In this document: positions 1-7,344 of the stretch, piece after piece
Position numbering within the stretch: the first letter of the stretch is position 1
How the letters are laid out: each line of letters opens with the position of its first letter
DNA from: Leuconostoc holzapfelii
GTDB taxonomy: Bacteria; Bacillota; Bacilli; Lactobacillales; Lactobacillaceae
Assembly (NCBI RefSeq): GCF_012396485.1
Contig: NZ_JAAXPO010000009.1
Coordinates: 1 to 64,000, forward strand
DNA: 64,000 nucleotides
Reading direction: 5' to 3'
Position numbers and translations under genes: made by a program
The notes under the pieces: model-generated
Databases searched by the model: none
What the model was told of the DNA's origin: nothing
Seen by the model: only the letters and a program-made list of their open reading frames with translations

Positions 1-19
1 CTTAACGATCGCTTGTCAA
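1..19 (-). promoter_or_regulatory. Third tandem promoter, -35 only (cut by window edge)
   Basis: A perfect minus-strand -35 hexamer TTGACA lies at 14-19, preceded by the same AAAGTG context as the promoter at 186-213. With 17 bp spacing its -10 would fall outside the window. It continues the series at 88-116 and 186-213, so it is read as the last of three tandem leftward promoters. Confidence 0.5.
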
Positions 20-87
20 CACTTTATTTTAAAATGTTTTTTCGCAATCATCTCACTGCGCTTTCGCGCCCCTAAGACAACTTTATT

Positions 88-116
88 ATTCTACTACGTT
101 GCTAATCACTTGTCAA
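88..116 (-). promoter_or_regulatory. Tandem leftward promoter P2
   Basis: Minus-strand TTGACA (111-116), 17-bp spacer, TAGAAT (88-93). No coding sequence lies between it and the left edge, so it must serve a gene outside the window. Stacked consensus promoters with no gene between them are typical of rRNA/tRNA operons in lactic acid bacteria; that target is inferred. Confidence 0.75.
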
Positions 117-185
117 CTACTTCTTTAAAAACTTTTTTGATAAGCTTTTTATCAGCAGTTGTTTGCGTATCAGACAACTATTAAT

Positions 186-213
186 ACTATACGCGCTTTT
201 TAAAAAATGTCAA
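186..213 (-). promoter_or_regulatory. Tandem leftward promoter P1
   Basis: Minus-strand TTGACA (208-213), 16-bp spacer, TATAGT (186-191), with T/A-rich tracts around it. It lies just downstream of the stop of the gene at 228 and fires leftward. With the promoters at 88-116 and 14-19 it looks like a multi-promoter array of a highly expressed RNA operon beyond the edge. Confidence 0.75.
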
Positions 214-227
214 CACTTTCTTTTTGT

Positions 228-596
228 TTATTCTTCAAAACTCACGAAAGCTGTTGTTTGTAAGGTTTCTAGCAAGCCATGTAACTTGTTTGCTGGCACA
301 AAGGTTAGTTGATTATCCAATGCCGTTGTAATCGCAGCCATGTCTGTGACTTCAAAGGAATAAAGTGATAGCAGTTGGCCATCTGTTTTCACACTGGTCA
401 ATTCACCTAAACGCCAGTTGTCAAAATCCGCCAATCCCATCTTTTTTAATTCTCGTAAAACAACCCCTAAAGACGTTTCTTGATTGTGCCGATGCATTTT
501 GGCTGTGAAAAAACGATAGTCATCGCCCTGCTTTTCAACCAAAAAGTAAGGTAAGTTATTCTCATAAGCAATTGCAGTTGCAGCGATAAGTGACAT
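228..596 (-). CDS. Hypothetical protein with degenerate Nudix-like signature
   Basis: A 122-residue soluble protein that I cannot name. The start at 596 (MSLIAATAIAYENN) is chosen because AAAGGAGA sits 4 nt upstream; a longer reading from 617 would run into the upstream gene's stop at 607. Around residue 55 a segment RELKKMGL resembles the second half of a Nudix box, but the leading Gly and the Glu pair that bind metal are absent, so hydrolase activity is not predicted. It lies 10 nt after the S1-domain gene and is probably co-transcribed with it. The Nudix-fold link is my inference and could be fortuitous. Confidence 0.75.
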   Translation of the reverse strand: MSLIAATAIAYENNLPYFLVEKQGDDYRFFTAKMHRHNQETSLGVVLRELKKMGLADFDNWRLGELTSVKTDGQLLSLYSFEVTDMAAITTALDNQLTFVPANKLHGLLETLQTTAFVSFEE

Positions 597-606
597 GTGC
601 TCTCCT

Positions 607-984
607 TTATTGACCAATACGTGCCAATGCTTCAGCTACCCATTGATCCCGATGTTCAGCAATTGGCGCAAAGCCATAGTTCAAATAGTTGTTCGTCCAA
701 AAATGTTTTCGCAAATTGATATTCTTCGGTAAAACAGGTAATGGCAACAAGCTATCTTGACGTAAAGACAGACTGATTTTATTCGTGTATTGTTCGATAT
801 CTAACACTGTGACAACCACTTCTTTACCAATTTCCAATTCGTTTTTCAAATCACGCACAACGCCTGACCGGCATTCAGAAATATGAATTAACCCTTGCGT
901 ATGGTCGTCTAGCATGACAAATGCACCATAAGGTTGAATCCCTGTGATACGCCCTTTCAGCTTTTGTCCAATATGATAAGTCAT
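607..984 (-). CDS. cvfD: S1 domain RNA-binding protein (CvfD/GSP13/YugI family)
   Basis: A 125-residue protein whose first 70 residues are one S1 RNA-binding domain (GQKLKGRITGIQPYGAFVML, then GLIHISE and KISLSLR). Length and single-domain layout match the general stress protein 13/YugI/CvfD group, ribosome-associated post-transcriptional regulators in Firmicutes. GAGG precedes the ATG by 9 nt. A TATAAT at about 1003-1008 lies directly behind the cyclophilin terminator, so the gene may have its own promoter. The C-terminal 45 residues are family-typical extension with no recognisable domain. Gene symbol by family analogy. Confidence 0.8.
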   Translation of the reverse strand: MTYHIGQKLKGRITGIQPYGAFVMLDDHTQGLIHISECRSGVVRDLKNELEIGKEVVVTVLDIEQYTNKISLSLRQDSLLPLPVLPKNINLRKHFWTNNYLNYGFAPIAEHRDQWVAEALARIGQ

Positions 985-1011
985 AATTTAAATCCTCATT
1001 ACCATTATAAC

Positions 1012-1035
1012 AAAAAAAGCAGACGCTTAGTCTGC
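1012..1035 (-). terminator. Intrinsic terminator of the cyclophilin gene, overlapping its stop codon
   Basis: On the minus strand GCAGAC-TAAGC-GTCTGC is followed by seven T. The cyclophilin stop codon TAA lies inside the loop, so the last codons form the 5' arm. Confidence 0.85.
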
Positions 1036-1536
1036 AATTTCAATCGTTTCAATTTTAACATCTTCGCGTGGCTTATCATACATATCAACTGCGACACCCG
1101 CAATTTTATCCACAATATCCATCCCCGCAATGACTTGGCCAAAGACACTGTGCTTTCCATTAAGCCAAGGTGTCTCTTCTGTTTGTACAATGAAGAATTG
1201 TGACCCATTTGTGTTAGGGCCAGCATTAGCCATCGACAACGCCCCACGGACATTCAATAGTTTATCTGAAAATTCGTCAGCAAAGCTACCGCCCCAAATA
1301 CTTTCACCGCCCATACCAGTACCTTCAGGATCGCCACCTTGAATCATAAAGTCGCGAATAACACGGTGGAAAATGCCGTTATCATAGTAACCGTTCTTGG
1401 CATGTGTCGTGAAGTTTTCGACAGTCTTTGGTGTCAAATCAGCAAAAAGCTTGATTTGAATGTCGCCATGGTTTGTTTTAAATGTTGCCACTGGTCCTGG
1501 GTAGTTGGCAGCATCTTGTTGTGGATAATCTATCAT
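1027..1536 (-). CDS. ppiB: Peptidyl-prolyl cis-trans isomerase, cyclophilin type
   Basis: A 169-residue cytoplasmic cyclophilin catalysing proline isomerisation. The core has the catalytic [15 protein letters not shown] stretch (about residues 57-71) with the active-site Arg, the [16 protein letters not shown] segment and the [10 protein letters not shown] loop carrying the conserved Trp and His. No signal peptide or lipobox is present, so it acts in the cytosol. AAGGAG lies 6 nt before the ATG at 1536. It is downstream of rpoZ but separated from it by a terminator-like hairpin at 1572-1616. Length is normal for the minimal bacterial form. Confidence 0.93.
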   Translation of the reverse strand: MIDYPQQDAANYPGPVATFKTNHGDIQIKLFADLTPKTVENFTTHAKNGYYDNGIFHRVIRDFMIQGGDPEGTGMGGESIWGGSFADEFSDKLLNVRGALSMANAGPNTNGSQFFIVQTEETPWLNGKHSVFGQVIAGMDIVDKIAGVAVDMYDKPREDVKIETIEIAD

Positions 1537-1571
1537 GATATGCTCCTTTTTACACTTATCATTTTCAATTT

Positions 1572-1616
1572 AAAAACACCCGATCCGACATCAACATCGT
1601 GCGATAGGTGTTTTTT
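1572..1616 (-). terminator. Probable terminator of rpoZ-gmk
   Basis: Minus strand: AAAACACC pairs with GGTGTTTT across a long imperfect internal region, followed by T's. It lies about 20 nt after the rpoZ stop. The outer stem is clear, the inner part only partly paired. Confidence 0.6.
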
Positions 1617-1636
1617 GAGTGTTCTCATTACGTCGG

Positions 1637-1849
1637 TTAAACTTGATCTTCTAATTCAGGGTCAATAATAACGTCGCCATTTTCGATTTCTTCTAATGCT
1701 TGACCAACTGACTTATTCGAATTAAACTTCTCTTGCGTTGCAGGCAGTCCCGCGTCTAATTCCCGGGCACGTTTTGCCCCGAGGGCAATCAACTTATAAC
1801 GTGAGTCAACTTTTTCAAGCAACTTATCAACGGATGGATAAAGTAACAT
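1637..1849 (-). CDS. rpoZ: DNA-directed RNA polymerase omega subunit
   Basis: A 70-residue omega subunit that helps assemble and stabilise core RNA polymerase. The family core is clear: [30 protein letters not shown], then [18 protein letters not shown] is 7 nt before the ATG. It follows gmk by 11 nt, the usual gmk-rpoZ pairing, and shares the gmk promoter at 2488-2516. In many Firmicutes priA and fmt follow; here a cyclophilin gene does. Confidence 0.95.
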   Translation of the reverse strand: MLLYPSVDKLLEKVDSRYKLIALGAKRARELDAGLPATQEKFNSNKSVGQALEEIENGDVIIDPELEDQV

Positions 1850-1860
1850 GGTAATTCTCC

Positions 1861-2460
1861 TTATAGTGTCTTTTCAAAAACGCGGGCAACGCGTAAGCGC
1901 TCAGCCGTAATAATGGCCTTGATGCGGTCAACAGCGTGAATGACTTGATCATTTTCAACAGCATAGTCATAGTTGATCATTTGTTTCAATTCATCACGTG
2001 CGGCTGCAACACGCTTTTCAATCACTTCTTGTGAATCTGTCCCCCGACCGACTAATCGTTCGCGTAAGTTCGTCAAATCAGGTGGTGTCAAGAAAATATA
2101 GATCCCTTCCGGCATCTTCGACTTGACTTGCAGTGCGCCTTGAACATCAATTTCCAAAAATACATCACGGCCACTCGCCAAAGTCTCGTCGATGAAACTT
2201 TTCGGTGTGCCGTAGTAGTTATTCACATATTGGGCATATTCAAGCATGTCCCCGTTGACAATTTTTTCTTCAAATTCATCACGAGAAACAAAAAAATAAT
2301 CTTCACCATCAACTTCGCCAACACGCGGTTGACGTGTTGTTGCTGAAATCGAATATTGAAAATCAATGCCATCTTCTTCAAAGATTGCTTTGCGCACAGT
2401 TCCCTTACCTACACCAGAAGGGCCTGAAAGCACAATTAGTAAACCACGCTGCGTCATCAT
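1861..2460 (-). CDS. gmk: Guanylate kinase
   Basis: A 199-residue enzyme phosphorylating GMP to GDP with ATP. The P-loop GPSGVGKGT is at residues 13-21, the GMP-binding region [19 protein letters not shown] follows, and EIDVQGA carries the usual nucleotide-binding acidic residues. AGAGG lies 4 nt before the first ATG at 2460 and 7 nt before a second at 2457; either may be used. It heads the gmk-rpoZ unit. Length is normal. Confidence 0.95.
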   Translation of the reverse strand: MMTQRGLLIVLSGPSGVGKGTVRKAIFEEDGIDFQYSISATTRQPRVGEVDGEDYFFVSRDEFEEKIVNGDMLEYAQYVNNYYGTPKSFIDETLASGRDVFLEIDVQGALQVKSKMPEGIYIFLTPPDLTNLRERLVGRGTDSQEVIEKRVAAARDELKQMINYDYAVENDQVIHAVDRIKAIITAERLRVARVFEKTL

Positions 2461-2487
2461 TTATCCTCTTTACGTACTAATGATAAC

Positions 2488-2516
2488 ATTATACCGGCTT
2501 TCCCCTTGATATTCAA
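2488..2516 (-). promoter_or_regulatory. gmk-rpoZ promoter
   Basis: TTGAAT (2511-2516), 17-bp spacer, TATAAT (2488-2493) on the minus strand, about 28 nt before the gmk start. A near-consensus housekeeping promoter. Confidence 0.85.
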
Positions 2517-2652
2517 CGGTTACTCGTGCATTCACAAAATCGGAATATTTGTTCCCATGGACAAGATTAGACGTTATCCACATTACACCCTGTTTTATCA
2601 ACAATCTTATACCCGAACATCAAAATAAACGACGCCATTTTAAATTTAGGGG

Positions 2653-2681
2653 TTGCTTTTTTGAACGTTTGTTCGTATGAT
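2653..2681 (+). promoter_or_regulatory. LexA-controlled promoter (SOS box in the spacer)
   Basis: TTGCTT (2653-2658), 17-bp spacer, TATGAT (2676-2681). The spacer contains GAACGTTTGTTC at 2663-2674, which fits the Gram-positive LexA/DinR operator core GAAC-N4-GTTC. The repressor would sit between -35 and -10. A weaker related inverted repeat (GGAATATTTGTTCC, 2542-2555) lies further upstream. Confidence 0.8.
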
Positions 2682-2712
2682 ATAGATATCGTATGATTCA
2701 AGGAGCAAGTTT

Positions 2713-3036
2713 ATGCAAAATTATCTTGTACACCAACCCGTTGCATCGCAACTACAATATCATATGCGTCGCCTTAAAAAAATGTTCACGCCTAAAAAGC
2801 GTGTGCCTTTGAAGCGCCAATTGACCGCTGACGAATTAATTGTGCGTTTAACAGCCGCATTGAATTCAGAGTCAGTGGCCACAATTCAAGTTAATAACTC
2901 ATTACTCGCCGAGGACGTAACTGATTTTTCAGGTTACGTGTACCAAAATGACCACGGTGAAATATTAGTCCAATCGCCACAAACACATCAAATGACAATC
3001 ATCTTACCGGGTACTATCCGCTTTATCTCACAGTAA
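2713..3036 (+). CDS. Putative SOS-inducible small protein, possibly YolD-like
   Basis: A 107-residue protein with a strongly basic N-terminus (residues 17-38) followed by a compact domain. AAGGAG lies 7 nt before the ATG. The segment from LTADELIVRLTAAL through VATIQVNN, FSGYVYQ and MTIILPGTIRFI has the order of elements of YolD-like proteins (helix, short beta strands, G-x-I/V strand, hydrophobic final strand), which in Gram-positives accompany the UmuC-type polymerase under LexA control. The match is weak and made by eye; no polymerase gene is adjacent. The LexA operator in its promoter is the best functional clue. It is monocistronic, ending at a hairpin shared with the convergent gene at 3063. 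Confidence 0.75.
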   Translation: MQNYLVHQPVASQLQYHMRRLKKMFTPKKRVPLKRQLTADELIVRLTAALNSESVATIQVNNSLLAEDVTDFSGYVYQNDHGEILVQSPQTHQMTIILPGTIRFISQ

Positions 3037-3065
3037 AAAGCCGCGCAATTGCGCGGCTTTTTTTA
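3036..3065. terminator. Bidirectional terminator between convergent genes
   Basis: AAAAGCCGCGC-AATT-GCGCGGCTTTT with A/T tracts on both sides. It serves the rightward gene at 2713 and the leftward gene at 3063, whose stop codon overlaps the T tract. Confidence 0.9.
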
Positions 3066-4142
3066 CATGACTAATTCTGCCAATTTGTCATCTGACAATT
3101 GCCCAAGGCGGTAGTTGAGTGCGGCGACGTCAATATAGCGATCAATCGCAGCAGTACCTGTGAGGAACTGTCTTAACCCTTGAATGTCTTGCTTCTCACT
3201 TAGGAAAGTCAGATAAGACTTCACTTCGCCACCAATACCATCTAAGTTTTCCCATTGTGGCGCCCAGTATTCAAAAAGGTGTGCCGATGCCAACCCATTA
3301 AACATTGCTGGTTCCCATGTCTCATGAGTGGCCTGATATTCTGAAGCGATCCCCTGATGAAAACCACGTAACATCCCGACGACATTTTCGCTAACCACGT
3401 CCTTGATTGATGCTGCCTTGAATTGGGCTAAGCGCTTATCCGCATAGGCTAATTCTTCTTGCACTTGCGCTTGGGTGAGTGCGGGAGTATGCACTGTCAC
3501 ATCAGCAGCCCCTTTTAACGGTTGCAGCTGCGGTGCTAACCCTCTAAAGGTCTCAGCAATGACCGACAAATTAAAATGGTCGTCTTGATCGTCTGCCTGT
3601 AAAAACTTAAATTGGAGATCATCAATAGCCGAAGAGGTCTTCATCATTTCAGCAACATCTTTTCCCTGCCACTTAAAGAAATTAATCGCCATGACGGTGC
3701 GCATAATCATGCGCCAGAAGTTAATATCAAACTTTGGGGCCTGAGCAACAAAACGCTCATTGACACTGCCCTCTTTCACGATAAATTGTTGCATATCATA
3801 AAGGACTGGTACCAACATGACAAAATAACGCCAATCACGATCGTCACTATTCACCAAGGCCGCTTGCATCACTTCATTTAACTTGACCACCGCACGTTCA
3901 TTACTGGTAAACTGTGTGAAATTATGATTGACCATCATCGCAATCACATCATCTAAAAAGAATGACGCCACTTCAAATGTTTCCGGCGCATACTTTTGAT
4001 GATGGGTTAAATAATAACGGGCTCGCAAAAATCCGGCAAACTCATTGTAATTGAATTCAGGCAACTTATGCTTGTTCAAAAACTTTTGTTGTTGCTGGCG
4101 ATGCTTGATATTTTTAATTTGTGCTGACTTACCTTGTTTCAT
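3063..4142 (-). CDS. Hypothetical protein, 359 aa, function unknown
   Basis: I do not recognise this protein. It is soluble, without signal peptide or membrane segments, and looks mainly helical. The first 30 residues are Lys/Gln/His-rich and basic (KHRQQQQKFLNKHK), which could suggest nucleic-acid or ribosome contact but proves nothing. Aromatic-rich stretches (RARYYL, INFFKWQGKD, HLFEYWAPQWENLDGIGGE) recur through the protein. AAAGGA lies about 12 nt before the ATG. It is 27 nt after the 116-aa gene and probably in one transcript with it, ending at the shared terminator at 3036-3065. Codon use looks like that of its neighbours. Confidence 0.8.
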   Translation of the reverse strand: MKQGKSAQIKNIKHRQQQQKFLNKHKLPEFNYNEFAGFLRARYYLTHHQKYAPETFEVASFFLDDVIAMMVNHNFTQFTSNERAVVKLNEVMQAALVNSDDRDWRYFVMLVPVLYDMQQFIVKEGSVNERFVAQAPKFDINFWRMIMRTVMAINFFKWQGKDVAEMMKTSSAIDDLQFKFLQADDQDDHFNLSVIAETFRGLAPQLQPLKGAADVTVHTPALTQAQVQEELAYADKRLAQFKAASIKDVVSENVVGMLRGFHQGIASEYQATHETWEPAMFNGLASAHLFEYWAPQWENLDGIGGEVKSYLTFLSEKQDIQGLRQFLTGTAAIDRYIDVAALNYRLGQLSDDKLAELVM

Positions 4143-4169
4143 GCTGTCGTGTGGTCCTTTCTCTCGACT

Positions 4170-4520
4170 TTAAATACTGAGATCCAAACTGTACTTACCA
4201 TTACCAAATTCGCGCAAACGGAACTGAAAGACTTGGGTCTCTCGTTCAAGTGCCGGCGTGGCAACACTCGCCTGTTGCTTCCCGGCAAGTTCAGCTACCT
4301 CAATGGCGGCATTAATTGCTGACATGACCGGTGCAAAAGCCTTGGTATCTGCCGAAACATAAAACATATCGGCATTGCCATAGGTTGCTGATTTACGCAC
4401 CAGATTAACTGAAATCTTGTAACGATTTGCCTCAAAAACAATATGATTATAATTAAAATCGTGTGCGTAGTGGAAGAGGGATGATAAAAATGCCCCTGCG
4501 TCAAACTTTTCTTTTGCCAT
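4170..4520 (-). CDS. Hypothetical protein, 116 aa, function unknown
   Basis: A 116-residue soluble protein of alternating helix and strand character that I do not recognise. No membrane segment, metal motif or nucleotide-binding motif is visible. It is first in a two-gene unit with the 359-aa gene. The start at 4520 (MAKEKFDAGAFLSSL) has no adjacent Shine-Dalgarno; the nearest, AAAGGA, is 28 nt away, with a small hairpin between (4529-4546) that would reduce the effective distance to about 10 nt. A candidate promoter TGGTCA-N17-TACAAT lies at 4577-4605. Confidence 0.75.
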   Translation of the reverse strand: MAKEKFDAGAFLSSLFHYAHDFNYNHIVFEANRYKISVNLVRKSATYGNADMFYVSADTKAFAPVMSAINAAIEVAELAGKQQASVATPALERETQVFQFRLREFGNGKYSLDLSI

Positions 4521-4528
4521 ATTTATGC

Positions 4529-4546
4529 GACGTTTCTTGCAACGCC
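4529..4546 (-). promoter_or_regulatory. Hairpin between Shine-Dalgarno and start codon of the 116-aa gene
   Basis: Transcript order: AAAGGA (4549-4554), 2 nt, GGCGTT, loop GCAAGA, AACGTC, 8 nt, ATG. The 6-bp stem has one G-U pair. Removing the hairpin leaves 10 nt between Shine-Dalgarno and ATG. Confidence 0.5.
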
Positions 4547-4576
4547 ATTCCTTTAACTTAAATTCATTCTTTACCT

Positions 4577-4605
4577 ATTGTACAGATAAATCATGCCGCT
4601 GACCA
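4577..4605 (-). promoter_or_regulatory. Candidate promoter of the 116-aa/359-aa unit
   Basis: TGGTCA (4600-4605), 17-bp spacer, TACAAT (4577-4582) on the minus strand. The -10 is good, the -35 moderate. Confidence 0.5.
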
Positions 4606-4647
4606 CTGATTGCCCCGATTTACTTCAAATCAATTGCACAAACTGCA

Positions 4648-4669
4648 GCACATTGGCCTGTCAATGTGC
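4648..4669. repeat. Inverted repeat in the dtpT upstream region
   Basis: GCACATTG-GCCTGT-CAATGTGC, perfect 8-bp arms. It lies midway in the 300-bp divergent gap between the 116-aa gene and dtpT and could be an operator for either; no regulator is assigned. Confidence 0.5.
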
Positions 4670-4712
4670 AAATCATCATCGGTTTGAATAAAATATTACG
4701 TTTGTAAATTAT

Positions 4713-4741
4713 TTGTAGTTTCCAGTAATTTAGCGTAGACT
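4713..4741 (+). promoter_or_regulatory. Possible dtpT promoter
   Basis: TTGTAG (4713-4718), 17-bp spacer, TAGACT (4736-4741). Only moderate matches, but spacing and position (about 80 nt before the start) fit a promoter that would transcribe the leader hairpin at 4766-4800. Confidence 0.35.
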
Positions 4742-4765
4742 AGAAAGGTATTTTTAATAAATATC

Positions 4766-4800
4766 TTGGTAACGTTGTTATAGCAATAACTGCTTACCAA
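4766..4800 (+). promoter_or_regulatory. Leader hairpin upstream of dtpT
   Basis: Outer arms TTGGTAA / TTACCAA enclose a second stem GTTAT-AGCA-ATAAC. It ends about 9 nt before the GGAGG Shine-Dalgarno of dtpT. No T tract follows, so it is not a terminator; a protein- or RNA-binding role is possible. Confidence 0.5.
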
Positions 4801-4820
4801 AAGTCAATTGGAGGACTATC

Positions 4821-6272
4821 TTGGAAGACAAAGGAAAGACATTTCTCGGTCAACCTTTAGGGTTATTAACTTTATTTATGACCGAAATGTGGGAGCGTTT
4901 CTCATATTATGGTATGCGTGCAATCTTGCTTTATTACATGTGGTATCTCATCAGTACCGGTGATTTGCATATTACTCGAACAACTGCCGCATCAATTATG
5001 GCAATTTATGCCTCAATGGTTTATCTCTCAGGCGCAATTGGCGGATTCGTCGCCGATCGTTTGCTCGGGGCGCGCCCATCAGTATTTTGGGGTGGCGTCT
5101 TGATCATGCTTGGGCACACCGTCTTAGCGATGCCGTTTGGCGCAAGCGCCTTGTTTGGTTCAATCATCTTAATTATTTTGGGTACTGGTTTCCTAAAGCC
5201 TAATGTATCTACTTTAGTTGGGACAATGTACACGGAAAATGATCGCCGCCGCGATGCCGGCTTCTCAATTTTCGTGTTTGGTATCAATTTAGGGGCCTTC
5301 TTGGCACCACTTGCCGTTGGCGCTGCCCAAGAAGCAGCTGGTTATCACGTTGCCTTTTCGTTGGCTGCCATTGGCATGTTGATTGGTTTAATTGTTTATC
5401 ATTTTGGTGGGCTTAAGACATTGGATCCACAATATTTAAAGCCAACTGATCCGCTAAAGCCAGAAGAAGTAAAACCACTCATTTTAAAAGTAAGTTTGGG
5501 CGTTGTCGGCTTAATTGCCGTCATCGTGATGATGAATCTGGTTGGTTGGAATTCACTACCTGACTACATTAATCTATTAACGGTTGTGGCCATTCTCATC
5601 CCGGTCTTTTATTTTGTTTGGATGATTGCTTCAACCAAGGTCACACCGACCGAACGGTTGCGCGTGGTCTCTTATATTCCACTCTTCATCGCAAGTGTTT
5701 TGTTTTGGGCAATTGAAGAACAGGGCTCTGTTGTGTTAGCAACTTTTGCCGCAGAACGTGTGGATGCTTCATGGTTCCCTGTCTCATGGTTCCAATCCTT
5801 AAATCCACTCTTTATTATGTTGTACACGCCTTTCTTTGCATGGCTTTGGACGGCTTGGAAGAAAAACCAACCCTCTTCACCGATGAAGTTTGCCATTGGC
5901 TTAATGTTTGCCGGCCTCAGCTTCTTGATTATGGCTGTGCCTGGCGCACTGTATGGTACGAGCGGTAAAGTTTCACCATTATGGTTAGTTGGCTCATGGG
6001 CCCTCGTCATTATTGGTGAGATGTTGATTTCACCCGTTGGTTTGTCAGTCACTACGAAGTTGGCCCCTAAAGCCTTTAACTCACAAATGATGTCGATGTG
6101 GTTCTTGACATCTGCTGTTGGTTCGGCTTTAAACGCCCAACTGGTGACGTTATATAATGCTAAAAACGAAGTTGCTTACTTTTTCTATTTCGGCTTAGGT
6201 TCTGTTCTTCTGGGCGTCATCTTAGTCTTTATTTCAAAACGTATTCAAGCTTTGATGCAAGGCGTTCAATAA
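4821..6272 (+). CDS. dtpT: Di-/tripeptide:proton symporter, POT (PTR2) family
   Basis: A 483-residue integral membrane protein importing di- and tripeptides with protons. The N-terminal ExxERF signature appears as [17 protein letters not shown] (residues 21-37), and [14 protein letters not shown] plus the [20 protein letters not shown] stretch are typical POT motifs. About 14 hydrophobic segments can be counted. The start is TTG at 4821, set by GGAGG 7 nt upstream. It is one of three rightward genes, preceded by a 300-bp region with two inverted repeats, and ends at a bidirectional terminator. Such transporters feed the peptide nutrition of lactic acid bacteria. Confidence 0.93.
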   Translation: MEDKGKTFLGQPLGLLTLFMTEMWERFSYYGMRAILLYYMWYLISTGDLHITRTTAASIMAIYASMVYLSGAIGGFVADRLLGARPSVFWGGVLIMLGHTVLAMPFGASALFGSIILIILGTGFLKPNVSTLVGTMYTENDRRRDAGFSIFVFGINLGAFLAPLAVGAAQEAAGYHVAFSLAAIGMLIGLIVYHFGGLKTLDPQYLKPTDPLKPEEVKPLILKVSLGVVGLIAVIVMMNLVGWNSLPDYINLLTVVAILIPVFYFVWMIASTKVTPTERLRVVSYIPLFIASVLFWAIEEQGSVVLATFAAERVDASWFPVSWFQSLNPLFIMLYTPFFAWLWTAWKKNQPSSPMKFAIGLMFAGLSFLIMAVPGALYGTSGKVSPLWLVGSWALVIIGEMLISPVGLSVTTKLAPKAFNSQMMSMWFLTSAVGSALNAQLVTLYNAKNEVAYFFYFGLGSVLLGVILVFISKRIQALMQGVQ

Positions 6273-6301
6273 AAAAAGCTCACATGATGTGAGCTTTTTT
6301 T
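6271..6301. terminator. Bidirectional terminator between dtpT and the YtxH-like gene
   Basis: Seven A, GCTCACA-TGA-TGTGAGC, seven T. Works in both directions for the convergent genes; the last T is in the stop codon of the leftward gene. Confidence 0.92.
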
Positions 6302-6890
6302 AGGCCTTATTTTTTGTCTGATCGACTTTTTCTGCTACTTTATCGGCGGTTTTTTCAGCATTTGCCGTAACTTGTTGTGTTGTCTCAGCCACTTGGTCGG
6401 TCGTCTTGTCCGCCACGCTTTCTGCTGCCACTTGGGCTTCTTCGGCCAAATCACGAAGCGCTTCATCTAACGTTAAGTCATCCTGCGTCAATTCAATGTC
6501 TTGCGTGTTAAACTTGTCGCGCAAATCGCTCAAAGAGGTTTGTGCCTTGTCAACATAGGCCAGTGCAGCATCTCTCGCCTTATTAACCAATGGTGTCGCT
6601 TGATCGCTCAAATGCTTCACTTGATCGGCCGCCAAATCGATTTGTTCACTATACTTATCTTGACTCTTGGCTTTTAGTTCGCTGGCCTTTACTTTAGCTT
6701 TTTCTGTCACATCCCCAGCAAAGTCAGCTGCGGCATATGCCGCATCATAAGCTGATTCTCGTAATGATTCAGATGTTTCAGTTGCTTTAGCCTTCAATTC
6801 ATCTTGCCGATACTTTGGCAACGCTTTAAATGCAGCATAGGCTGCTGCCCCTGCAGCAACGCCAATGAAAAATCCTTTTACTTTTGACAT
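6300..6890 (-). CDS. YtxH-like envelope-associated helical protein
   Basis: A 196-residue protein: a short hydrophobic Gly/Ala-rich N-terminal segment (KGFFIGVAAGAAAYAAF, residues 5-21) followed by about 170 residues of charged Ala/Lys/Glu-rich amphipathic helix with repeated T-A-D-K-V-A-E-like units at the end. This is the layout of the YtxH family: membrane-anchored coiled-coil proteins of unknown biochemical role, often stress-linked. Its ATG directly follows the stop of the DUF948 gene, the same pairing as ytxG-ytxH. Function is inferred from family only. Confidence 0.75.
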   Translation of the reverse strand: MSKVKGFFIGVAAGAAAYAAFKALPKYRQDELKAKATETSESLRESAYDAAYAAADFAGDVTEKAKVKASELKAKSQDKYSEQIDLAADQVKHLSDQATPLVNKARDAALAYVDKAQTSLSDLRDKFNTQDIELTQDDLTLDEALRDLAEEAQVAAESVADKTTDQVAETTQQVTANAEKTADKVAEKVDQTKNKA

Positions 6891-7292
6891 TTATTTTGCC
6901 TCCTTTTTTGCTGACTTCTTGTGGCCGTACTTACGCATTGCAGACCTGGCAACAGAAGCTGCCATGCCAGTTGCGCCAAATCCTCTGGCAACCTTGCCAG
7001 ACGAAAACTTACTTGTCACATTTTGTACCGATGCATTCAATTGTGAAACAGTGACAGATAGATCGGCTACTGCTTGTACTGTAGGGTCCAACGTCTTCAC
7101 TTTACCGTTGACATCATTCAACAGTGTATTGGCGTTGCCAAGAATTTCATTGCTCGAGCGGGCAATCGTATCCACATCTAACGTAATCACCTTGAGTGAT
7201 TGTGTTAAGCGCATTAAGAATACACCGATAAACAATACCAGTAGTAAGAAAGCGACCGCAAAAATGATAAGTGCCCATTGTCCTGGTTCCAT
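6891..7292 (-). CDS. DUF948 (YtxG-like) membrane protein
   Basis: A 133-residue protein with one N-terminal transmembrane helix (ALIIFAVAFLLLVLFIGVFL, about residues 7-26) and a helical domain with the spaced Leu/Val/Asn pattern of DUF948 proteins (ANTLLNDVNGKVKTLDP, then VADLSVTVSQLNASVQNV). The C-terminus is Lys-rich. Start at 7292 (MEPGQW) because GGAGGG lies 4 nt upstream; the ATG at 7304 has none. It pairs with the YtxH-like gene directly downstream. A 28-bp perfect palindrome lies in its promoter region at 7345-7372. Confidence 0.8.
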   Translation of the reverse strand: MEPGQWALIIFAVAFLLLVLFIGVFLMRLTQSLKVITLDVDTIARSSNEILGNANTLLNDVNGKVKTLDPTVQAVADLSVTVSQLNASVQNVTSKFSSGKVARGFGATGMAASVARSAMRKYGHKKSAKKEAK

Positions 7293-7344
7293 AAATCCCT
7301 CCATACAGTGATATTAAATTCGTTTACTGCAGTTTTGTTAAATT

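Noticed and set aside
2574-2601. Replication origin
   Set aside because: Only one exact and one near DnaA box, no dnaA/dnaN genes nearby and no AT-rich unwinding region typical of oriC.
6300-6890. Antitoxin or phage tail-like role for the Lys/Ala/Glu-rich helical protein
   Set aside because: The anchor plus amphipathic helix and the DUF948 partner fit the YtxG/YtxH layout much better.
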